This document shows positions 45,274 through 52,018 of a stretch of 62,641 nt of DNA, piece after piece; the first letter of the stretch is position 1, and every line of letters starts with the position of its first letter. This DNA is from Modicisalibacter coralii (GTDB taxonomy: Bacteria; Pseudomonadota; Gammaproteobacteria; Pseudomonadales; Halomonadaceae). Under the pieces are notes generated by a model. That model was not told where the DNA came from and ran no database searches. It saw nothing but the letters and a program-made list of their open reading frames with translations. A program made the translations under genes and the position numbers. The DNA is taken from NCBI RefSeq assembly GCF_004117855.1, contig NZ_QWBW01000011.1, positions 401 through 63,041 of the forward strand, written 5' to 3'.

Positions 45274-46161
45274 ATGCACGCCACCGCCGGGGCAGAAAGA
45301 CGCGAGACGTCGCTGGACGGGCTCGTCGACCTCGCGCAGTACCCCATCGCCCGGCTCGACCAGGCTGACGGTCAGGCGCTGATCGAACGCTGCCGCCGGC
45401 AACTCGCCGAGGATGGTTGCGTGGTGCTCGAGCAGTTCGTGCCGCAAGAGGCGCTGGCGCGTCTCGAACGCGAGACCGAGCGGCTCTCGCCCGAGGCGCA
45501 CTACAACCAGAACGAGACCAACCCCTACAACTCGTCGGGCGATCCGAGCCTGCCGGCTTCGCATCCGCGCAACCGCTTCGACGATCGTACCAACGGCTTC
45601 GTCGCCGGCGACCGGATCGACGAGACCACGATCATCCGCCAGATCTATCGCAACCCGGACTTCCAGCGCTTCATCGCCACCGTGGTGGGCGTCGACGAGA
45701 TTCACGAATACGCCGACCCGCTGGCCGACCTGGTGGTCAACGTGTTGCGCGAGGGCTGCCAGCACCCGTGGCACTACGACACCAACGAGTTCATCGTCAC
45801 CATGATGACCCGCCAGTCGCAGGGTGGCGGACGCTTCGAATACGCCCCCGGCATCCGCAGCCCCGAGGGCGAGAACTTCGAGGGTGTGCAGGAGGTGCTC
45901 GACGGCGACCGGTCGCGCCTGAAGTCGCTGGCTCTCCAGCCGGGCGACCTGCAGGTCTTCTTCGGCCGTTACTCCCTGCACCGTGTCACCCCGGTGGTCG
46001 GCGACCGCGAGCGCCACACCGTGATCTTCGCCTACGCCAAGGAGCCGGGCTTCGTCGGCCGGCCCGAGCGCGCCCAGCGCATCTTCGGGCGCATGGCGCC
46101 GGTGCACGAGCGCCTGCTCGAAGAGGGCGCCACACGGCGCAGCGACAGCCTCGCCGATTGA
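45274..46161 (+). CDS. Fe(II)/2-oxoglutarate-dependent oxygenase (ArpA/HalD-like)
   Basis: 295 residues. Iron ligands His167 and Asp169 in HPWHYDTNEF and His236 in SLHRVTPV, with Arg247 in RERHTVIF for 2-oxoglutarate, make a complete facial triad. NETNPYNSSGDPSLP and the tail resemble proteins annotated ArpA or HalD-like. It is not ectoine hydroxylase, whose signature is absent. The start is set by AAAGGAG. It opens an operon with an M24 enzyme and an aldehyde dehydrogenase, so it probably hydroxylates or activates the compound degraded there. Confidence 0.82.
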   Translation: MHATAGAERRETSLDGLVDLAQYPIARLDQADGQALIERCRRQLAEDGCVVLEQFVPQEALARLERETERLSPEAHYNQNETNPYNSSGDPSLPASHPRNRFDDRTNGFVAGDRIDETTIIRQIYRNPDFQRFIATVVGVDEIHEYADPLADLVVNVLREGCQHPWHYDTNEFIVTMMTRQSQGGGRFEYAPGIRSPEGENFEGVQEVLDGDRSRLKSLALQPGDLQVFFGRYSLHRVTPVVGDRERHTVIFAYAKEPGFVGRPERAQRIFGRMAPVHERLLEEGATRRSDSLAD

Positions 46162-46172
46162 TCCCCATTCCG

Positions 46173-46208
46173 AGACACCCGGCACGTCTTGCGGCGTGCC
46201 GGGTGTCT
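46173..46208 (+). terminator. Intra-operon hairpin
   Basis: AGACACCCGGCACG (46173-46186) pairs perfectly with CGTGCCGGGTGTCT (46195-46208) around an 8-nt loop, between the oxygenase stop and the M24 gene. There is no T-tract, so it may be an mRNA stability or attenuation element. Confidence 0.5.
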
Positions 46209-46225
46209 GTCTGCAAGGACCGACC

Positions 46226-47509
46226 ATGAACACCATCGAATCCGATCGACTGACCGACAACGAACCGGACAGCATCCCGGTCGTGCCCTCCGCGCCGATG
46301 GCCAACGGCGACAGTATTCCCACCGCCTTCGATCCCAGGCAGTTGCGCGCCGGGCGGCTGGCACGCCTGCGCGCGATGATGGCCGAGCAGGGCTACGCCG
46401 CCGTGGTGTTGTTCGACCCCTACAACCAGCGTTACGCGACCGGCTCGCGCAACATGTTCGGCTACTTCCTGCGCAACTCCACGCGCTACATCTACGTGCC
46501 GCTGGAAGGGCCGGTGATCCTCTTCGAATACCCCGGCAGCGCCCACGTCTCGACCTGGCTCGAGACCATCGACGAATCGCGCACCTCCAAGGTGGTGTGG
46601 TCGGCGGTCAACCAGCGCGACAACCTGTCCTCCGACCCGTTCGGCATCGAGATCGCCGAGCTGATGGAAGAACACGGCAAGGGCAACAAGAAGATCGGCC
46701 TGGATCGCTGCGCCCTGAACCTGGCCCGCTCGCTGGAGGCCCAGGGGCTGGAGGTCTTCGACTGCATGCAGGACACCCTGCACTGCCGGCGCATCAAGAC
46801 CCCGGAAGAGATCGCCTGTCTGGCGCAGTCGATGGCCGGCAGCGAGGCCGCGGTGGCCGAGGTCGAGGCGGCGATCAAGCCGGGTGTGACCGAGAACGAC
46901 CTGTTCGCGATCCTCTACGGCAACGTCATCCAGCAGGGCGGCGAGTTCATCGAGACCCGCCTGCTGTCGTCCGGCCCGCGCACCAACCCCTGGTTCAACG
47001 AGGCCAGCAACCGGGTGATCCGCCCCGGCGAACTGGTGGCGCTGGATACCGATACCATCGGTTGCCACGGCTACTATTCCGACTTCTCGCGGACCTTCCA
47101 CGTCGGCCCCGGCAGGCCCACCGCCTACCAGCAGAGCCTCTACCGGATGGCCTACGAGCAGGTCCATCACAACATGGCGATCCTCGCCCCGGGCATGAAC
47201 TATCGCGAGATTGCCGAGCGCGCCTGGAAGATCCCCGAACGCTTCCTCGACCGCCGCTATCCGTCGATCATCCACGGCGTGGGCATGCACGGCGAGACGC
47301 CGCTGGTCGCCCATCACATGGACTTCGACCGCTTCTCCAAGGACGGCATCCTCGAGCCGGGCATGGTCGTCTCGGTGGAGAGCTACATCGGCGAGGTCGG
47401 CGCCGCCGACGGGGTCAAGCTGGAGGAAGAGGTGCTGGTCACCGAGACCGGCATCGAGAAGCTCTCTCGCTACCCGTTCGATGAGGCGCTGCTCGGCAGA
47501 GAATTCTAA
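46226..47509 (+). CDS. M24-family metalloenzyme, DddP-like
   Basis: 427 residues from the ATG at 46226 with AAGGA upstream. A creatinase/aminopeptidase-fold enzyme whose C-terminal half resembles the DMSP lyase DddP: IETRLLSSGPRTNPWF, GVTEND and the ending YPFDEALLGR. Metal ligands Asp274, Asp276, Asp286, His350, Glu385, Glu400 and Tyr345 are all present at a constant offset of 21 from the DddP numbers I remember (D295, D297, D307, H371, E406, E421, Y366). The proposed catalytic Asp377 is Gly356 here, so DMSP cleavage is doubtful. It could be an Xaa-Pro dipeptidase or act on an unknown substrate. Confidence 0.8.
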   Translation: MNTIESDRLTDNEPDSIPVVPSAPMANGDSIPTAFDPRQLRAGRLARLRAMMAEQGYAAVVLFDPYNQRYATGSRNMFGYFLRNSTRYIYVPLEGPVILFEYPGSAHVSTWLETIDESRTSKVVWSAVNQRDNLSSDPFGIEIAELMEEHGKGNKKIGLDRCALNLARSLEAQGLEVFDCMQDTLHCRRIKTPEEIACLAQSMAGSEAAVAEVEAAIKPGVTENDLFAILYGNVIQQGGEFIETRLLSSGPRTNPWFNEASNRVIRPGELVALDTDTIGCHGYYSDFSRTFHVGPGRPTAYQQSLYRMAYEQVHHNMAILAPGMNYREIAERAWKIPERFLDRRYPSIIHGVGMHGETPLVAHHMDFDRFSKDGILEPGMVVSVESYIGEVGAADGVKLEEEVLVTETGIEKLSRYPFDEALLGREF

Positions 47510-47573
47510 GGCTGACCCGTACCCCTGACCGACGCCAACGATTCGCAACTATTCGCAAGAATATAGAGACGCT

Positions 47574-49061
47574 ATGACAGACGTATGCCACTGGATCGCC
47601 GGCGAACGCCTGGCGGGTGAGCGCACCATAGACGTGATCAACCCGGCCACCGCCGAGCCGGTACGCCGCCTGGCGATGGCCGACACCGCCACCGTGCAGC
47701 GCGCCATCGACGCCGCCCGCGAGGCCCAGCCCGCCTGGCGCGACATGCCGCCGGCCAAGCGCGCCCAGGTGATGTTCCGCTTCAAGAGCCTGCTCGAACG
47801 CGGCGCCGACGAGATCTGCGCGCTGATCAGCGAGGAACACGGCAAGGTGCACGAGGACGCCATGGGCGAACTCAAGCGCGGCATCGAGAACGTCGAGTAC
47901 GCCTGCGGCGTGCCGGAACTCCTCAAGGGTAAGTATTCCCACAACGCCGGGCCGGGCATCGACACCTGGTCCAACCACCAGCCGCTGGGCGTGGTCGCCG
48001 GCATCACGCCGTTCAACTTCCCGGCTATGGTGCCGCTGTGGATGTATCCGATGGCGCTGGCCTGCGGCAACGCCTTCATCCTCAAGCCCTCCGAGCAGGC
48101 GCCTTCGGCCGCCGTGAAGATGGCCGAGCTGCTCGACGAGGCCGGGCTGCCCAAGGGGCTATTCAGCGTCGTCAACGGCGACCGCGAGGCCGTCGACGCG
48201 CTGATCGAGGCCCCCGAGGTGCGGGCGCTGTCGTTCGTCGGCTCCACCCCGGTGGCGCGCAGGATCTACGAGGGCGGCACCCAACAGGGCAAGCGCGTGC
48301 AAGCTCTCGGTGGTGCCAAGAACCATGCCGTGGTCCTGCCGGATGCCAATATCGACAACGCCGCCAATACGCTGATCGGTGCCGCATCCGGCAGTGCCGG
48401 CGAGCGTTGCATGGCGATCTCCGTCGCCGTGTGCGTGGGTGACGCCACCGCCGATGCCCTGGTCGAGCGCCTGGCCGCCCAGGCCCGCGAGCTGAAGATC
48501 GGCCCGGGCACCGAGAAGCGCCTCGACATGGGCGCGCTGATCAACGCCGGCCAGCGCGACAAGGTCGCCGGCTACATCGAGCAGGGCGCCGCCGCCGGTG
48601 CCGAGCTGGTGGTCGACGGCCGCGAGCATCCGCTGGTGGACGGCTCGCCGGGCTACTTCCTTGGCGCCACGCTGTTCGACCGCGTCACGCCGACAATGAG
48701 CATCTATCGTGACGAGATCTTCGGCCCGGTGCTGTGCGTGGTGCGCGTCGAAACCCTCGACGAAGCCATCGCCCTGATCAACGCCCACCAGTACGGCAAT
48801 GGCACCTGCGTGTTCACCCGCGATGGCGAGGCGGGGCGGCGCTTCGCCGATGCCATCGAGGTCGGCATGGTCGGCATCAACGTGCCGCTGCCCGTGCCGG
48901 TCGCCTTCCACAGCTTCGGCGGCTGGAAGGACTCGCTGTTCGGCGACCTGCACGCCTACGGTCCCGACGCCGTACGCTTCTACACCCGCCGCAAGGCCAT
49001 CTCCCAACGCTGGCCGCAGCACAGCGCCCAGGAAAGCGCGCAGTTCAACTTCCCCTCGTAA
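47574..49061 (+). CDS. mmsA: CoA-acylating methylmalonate-semialdehyde dehydrogenase type
   Basis: 495 residues; aldehyde dehydrogenase superfamily with NAD site SFVGSTPVARRIY, catalytic Cys279 in GERCMAIS, and the family ending GWKDSLFGDLHAYGPDAVRF. It converts methylmalonate or malonate semialdehyde to propionyl- or acetyl-CoA. The DddC of DMSP/acrylate pathways belongs to the same family. It follows the DddP-like enzyme by 64 bases, so the operon probably feeds a C3 semialdehyde into central metabolism. Confidence 0.92.
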   Translation: MTDVCHWIAGERLAGERTIDVINPATAEPVRRLAMADTATVQRAIDAAREAQPAWRDMPPAKRAQVMFRFKSLLERGADEICALISEEHGKVHEDAMGELKRGIENVEYACGVPELLKGKYSHNAGPGIDTWSNHQPLGVVAGITPFNFPAMVPLWMYPMALACGNAFILKPSEQAPSAAVKMAELLDEAGLPKGLFSVVNGDREAVDALIEAPEVRALSFVGSTPVARRIYEGGTQQGKRVQALGGAKNHAVVLPDANIDNAANTLIGAASGSAGERCMAISVAVCVGDATADALVERLAAQARELKIGPGTEKRLDMGALINAGQRDKVAGYIEQGAAAGAELVVDGREHPLVDGSPGYFLGATLFDRVTPTMSIYRDEIFGPVLCVVRVETLDEAIALINAHQYGNGTCVFTRDGEAGRRFADAIEVGMVGINVPLPVPVAFHSFGGWKDSLFGDLHAYGPDAVRFYTRRKAISQRWPQHSAQESAQFNFPS

Positions 49062-49088
49062 CCCAAGCCCGCAAGCCTGACCCCCACG

Positions 49089-49117
49089 CCCGCGCCGCCC
49101 AGGCGGCGCGGGTGTTT
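49089..49117 (+). terminator. mmsA terminator
   Basis: CCCGCGCCGCC (49089-49099) pairs with GGCGGCGCGGG (49102-49112), followed by TGTTTTC. This is the last feature with chromosomal GC before the array. Confidence 0.85.
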
Positions 49118-49485
49118 TCGTGTACGCACCGTTCATGCGACCAACTGTCGCTCGACGCCGAGCCGCGATAGGTTAAGTATCGTTTGATCTTGCCGATACA
49201 ACCTAATGGCCCAGACGGTGGAGCGTTCAATGCTTCGCCTGGCGGTAGCGTGGGGAAATGGTAGCGGTGCTTGTGGGGTAGGAAGCCGGTCCGAGGCCCG
49301 CATAGTGGCAAGGTGGTAGGCGCTTTTATTGGTGCTATATAGCGAGATCCATCGGATAGTCTTGAAAAAATCAATGGTTTGGCCGTGCAATATAAGAAGC
49401 TTGAACGAGCGCGCGCGTTCAAGTTGTTATCAGAGCAAGCTGTCTAATACCTTTTATATGTTCTGGAGAAACAGAGGAAGGTTTG
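49118..49485. other. Gene-free junction between chromosome and cassette array
   Basis: No convincing gene: the minus-strand frames here have poor codon use and no RBS. It holds an imperfect hairpin (49169-49182 with 49194-49205, TAGGTT/AACCTA) and, near the end, an attC-like inverted repeat. GC falls from that of the chromosome to that of the cassettes across it. An attI site could lie here but I cannot identify one. Confidence 0.5.
49391..49432 (+). repeat. Degenerate attC-like site
   Basis: CTTGAACG (49400-49407) and CGTTCAAG (49416-49423) pair perfectly; outside them TATAAGAAG faces GTTGTTATC with one extra unpaired G on the left, as in attC L'' arms. The right side has a GTT (49426-49428). 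The left box reads TAAG rather than TAAC, and the loop is very short. Confidence 0.35.
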
Positions 49486-50025
49486 ATGAATAGGGTGGAT
49501 GACTGGTCCGAGAGTGAACTAACTCAAGGCTTAACTTACGCCGGTTTTATACTATTAGCTTTCGAGCTGGTGACTAGTCTAGTTGTCTGTCCAATAAAAG
49601 CTTTTTATGCCGACACCTCGTTCGGAGAGGGCATGCCATTTCGCTCCTATGAAGACGATGTAAGCTACAGAGATAAAAGTGAGTTACAGGCTTTTCTGCT
49701 TTACTTGCGCGATTTCATGGAGGCTTTAGATTCTGAGGATGTGTTGACAATTCAAGCACTTCGTCGGCACAGAAATGAGGTGGCTCATGAACTGCCAAAG
49801 GCTCTTCACATCAAGCCCAATAGCCATCTGCCCCTTTTAGAAAAAGTCGATAAAGCTCAGTTTAAATTGAGTAACTACCGCACTTACATGGAAGTCGGTA
49901 CAGATCCGGCATTTCGGGGCAAGGGTATCGATTGGGATACAGTTCATGGTCAGGAGTATGCAATGTTTCGAAAGATTATTGAATCGGTCCGAGTCATGGA
50001 CTTAAACGTGTCCAAGTACATATAA
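49486..50025 (+). CDS. HEPN-like protein, integron cassette 1
   Basis: 179 residues from the ATG at 49486 with AGAGGAAGG upstream. It contains RRHRNEVAHELP, where Arg96 to His101 gives the RX4H motif of HEPN ribonucleases (R-N-x3-H form, seen in Abi and toxin HEPN proteins). An early hydrophobic segment (YAGFILLAFELVTSLVV) may be a helix of the HEPN bundle rather than a membrane anchor. GC is far below that of the chromosome. Its stop lies inside attC1, as usual in cassettes. Family assignment is by motif only. Confidence 0.7.
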   Translation: MNRVDDWSESELTQGLTYAGFILLAFELVTSLVVCPIKAFYADTSFGEGMPFRSYEDDVSYRDKSELQAFLLYLRDFMEALDSEDVLTIQALRRHRNEVAHELPKALHIKPNSHLPLLEKVDKAQFKLSNYRTYMEVGTDPAFRGKGIDWDTVHGQEYAMFRKIIESVRVMDLNVSKYI

Positions 50026-50103
50026 CAAGGCCTGGCACGCGACGCCTACTGCATTGCGGCTTCGCCTCCATTCCGTAGCCGCGCATGCTGGCTGGCGTTA
50101 GGC
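50020..50103 (+). repeat. attC site 1
   Basis: R'' ATATAAC (50020-50026) and R' GTTAGGC (50097-50103) flank an imperfect inverted repeat with CATTGCGGCTTCGCCTCCAT at its centre. The same centre occurs in attC4. Recombination would occur at G/TT in R'. Confidence 0.85.
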
Positions 50104-50134
50104 AAAAGTTCAACACCGAATTTGTAGGTAGTAA

Positions 50135-51841
50135 ATGTACATATCAAAAATTGAGCTTGATAACTTTAAGTCATTTAAAAAAATCGAGGTTAATTGCAGT
50201 GAGAATTTTAATGTTATAGTAGGTGAGAATAATATTGGAAAAAGTACTATTTTTGAGGCGTTAAACTTATGGAAGTATGCTTATAATACGCTGATACAGA
50301 CGCGGAATAGCAAAAAGTTTTATAAAGCAAACGCTAATTATTACATACCTTTTTCTGAGCTGAGTCAAATTAGACTCGTCAATGATGATGATATTTTTTA
50401 TGATCATAGCTTGGGGAATGCTTCGATAACATTAACCATTGCTGATGGCAATGAGAGTTTTTCACTCAAAATAAGGTTTGAAAAGCCAGGGATAAAAAAC
50501 TCATATCTTAGAGTTTTCAACAGTGAAGGGTTTTCTGAGTTTGAACGTTTTTCGGCACATATAGAGAGCAAGGAATGCTCACTTAAAAATGCAATATTTA
50601 TCTATCAAACACGACCAATTTCAACAATATTCAAAAACGAACCCTTTTATAATGATGCTCAGATTGAGAAAAAAATAAGCATCGGTAAATCTCATGATGT
50701 TTTAAGAAATAAAATATTAAAAACAGAAAACATTCAAGCTAGTAAAGTTGCTGAAAAGTTCGATAAGCTTGAAGGTAGAATAAACAAAGTTCTCAAATCT
50801 GATTATCAGATAAGGTTTAAAAACAAAAATAGAATTGATGAGGAGTATGTTAGGATAACAGCCCAGTGCTCATCCCATAGAGAATTAGAAATTTCAATGA
50901 TGGGTAGTGGTTTTTTGCAGGTTGTTGAAATTTTCTCAACTATTGAATACATAGAGAAAAGCAAAGGTGGAATTTGCCTTATACTGATTGATGAACCTGA
51001 CTCTCATGTACATTCGGATTTACAATCACATCTAATTGATGAATTGAAATCTCATGATGAAAGTCAAGTTTATGTTATAAGCCATAATGACCGGCTAATT
51101 AATAAAGTTGATGAGGGAGAGCTTTTTTACCTTAATAAGACCGTTAAAAATCAAGGAGTACTATCTGCATTGCGTATTGATAATTTTTCCACCGTTAAAG
51201 AGGGCCTTGCTAGCGTTTTAAATGAAATTGAAAATTCCAGAGATAAGCCAATTGTTTTAACTGAGGGTAAAACTGATCAAAAAATCTTGGAAGTGGCATG
51301 GGGCAAGTTGAACGGCGACGCTGAAATGCCTTTTTCAATTGTTTCATCCGGGATTCATTTTGATGAAAATAGCCGAACAGGAAATGCTGATACAGTAAGA
51401 AGATCACTTGAGTATCTTGCAAATATCGTTGACCACAAAGTAATTGGGTTGTTTGATAACGATCGCGAGGGAAATGAGTGTTTTCGAGGGCTAAATAAAC
51501 AAATATTTGAAGATCATGAAATAGCCAAGCAGGTAAGAAAACACCGAACAAAAGAAATATATGGTGTGACATTGCCTGTTCCTGCCTTTCGCTCCCATTT
51601 TGTAAATGAAGCCGTGCTAACACAAAGGTATTTTGTAATGGAGCACTATTTTTCTGACGAAATTCTCGATGCAAATAACTTGAAAGACGACCCAATACTT
51701 CAAGGAACTGATGTGTTCAATATTAAGGGTAATAAAAATAGCTTCTCTGAAATCTGTTCCAATATTTCCCCTGCAGAGTTTGAGAGTTTCAGACTGCTGT
51801 TCGATCAGTTAAATGCGGTAGCTCAGGTTGAAAACCCCTAA
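50135..51841 (+). CDS. OLD-type ATPase-TOPRIM nuclease, integron cassette 2
   Basis: 568 residues, very AT-rich. N-terminal ABC-type ATPase with Walker A GENNIGKST (30-38), signature region MMGSGFLQVVEIF, and Walker B LILIDEPDSHVH near 280. From about 370 a TOPRIM domain with VLTEGKTDQ and the GLFDNDREGN acidic motif near 438. This is the OLD (overcoming lysogenisation defect) layout used by phage-defence nucleases such as GajA and retron-linked OLD proteins. No GajB-type helicase follows, so it is a single-gene OLD, presumably cutting DNA on phage attack. Confidence 0.85.
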   Translation: MYISKIELDNFKSFKKIEVNCSENFNVIVGENNIGKSTIFEALNLWKYAYNTLIQTRNSKKFYKANANYYIPFSELSQIRLVNDDDIFYDHSLGNASITLTIADGNESFSLKIRFEKPGIKNSYLRVFNSEGFSEFERFSAHIESKECSLKNAIFIYQTRPISTIFKNEPFYNDAQIEKKISIGKSHDVLRNKILKTENIQASKVAEKFDKLEGRINKVLKSDYQIRFKNKNRIDEEYVRITAQCSSHRELEISMMGSGFLQVVEIFSTIEYIEKSKGGICLILIDEPDSHVHSDLQSHLIDELKSHDESQVYVISHNDRLINKVDEGELFYLNKTVKNQGVLSALRIDNFSTVKEGLASVLNEIENSRDKPIVLTEGKTDQKILEVAWGKLNGDAEMPFSIVSSGIHFDENSRTGNADTVRRSLEYLANIVDHKVIGLFDNDREGNECFRGLNKQIFEDHEIAKQVRKHRTKEIYGVTLPVPAFRSHFVNEAVLTQRYFVMEHYFSDEILDANNLKDDPILQGTDVFNIKGNKNSFSEICSNISPAEFESFRLLFDQLNAVAQVENP

Positions 51842-51912
51842 CAAAGCGCTGTTGTTGGATAATTTTTACACCGCTTTGCGGCTCCAAATTGCCGCAAAGC
51901 TTCGCGTTAGAT
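51836..51912 (+). repeat. attC site 2
   Basis: R'' CCCTAAC (51836-51842) overlaps the OLD gene stop; R' GTTAGAT (51906-51912). The arms CGCTTTGCGGC and GCCGCAAAGC form the long stem. Confidence 0.8.
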
Positions 51913-51953
51913 TTCACGACACGGCTCGGTTGCAACCTCTAACTACCGGTGCG

Positions 51954-51968
51954 GATACAATCTGTATC
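51954..51968. promoter_or_regulatory. Small palindrome upstream of the dynamin pair
   Basis: GATACA-ATC-TGTATC includes TACAAT, a possible -10 box; it may be an internal promoter or operator for the two GTPase genes. Confidence 0.35.
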
Positions 51969-52018
51969 GTAGCCAGCAAGCAGTACTTTGGAAGGCGGTA
52001 AAAATAGAAGATGACTAC

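Noticed and set aside
45274-47509. Ectoine hydroxylase (EctD) and ectoine hydrolase (DoeA) for the oxygenase and M24 genes
   Set aside because: The host would make this tempting, but the oxygenase lacks the EctD signature and the M24 protein follows DddP rather than DoeA; no other doe genes are adjacent.
46226-47509. Calling the M24 enzyme a true DMSP lyase DddP
   Set aside because: The residue at the proposed catalytic Asp377 is Gly356, so only DddP-like is justified.
49169-49205. The TAGGTT/AACCTA hairpin as an attC site
   Set aside because: Its arms have GTT on the left and AAC on the right, opposite to attC orientation.
49045-49422. Minus-strand frames of 125 and 85 codons downstream of mmsA
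   Set aside because: They overlap the mmsA terminator and the attC-like repeat and have no RBS or recognisable product.
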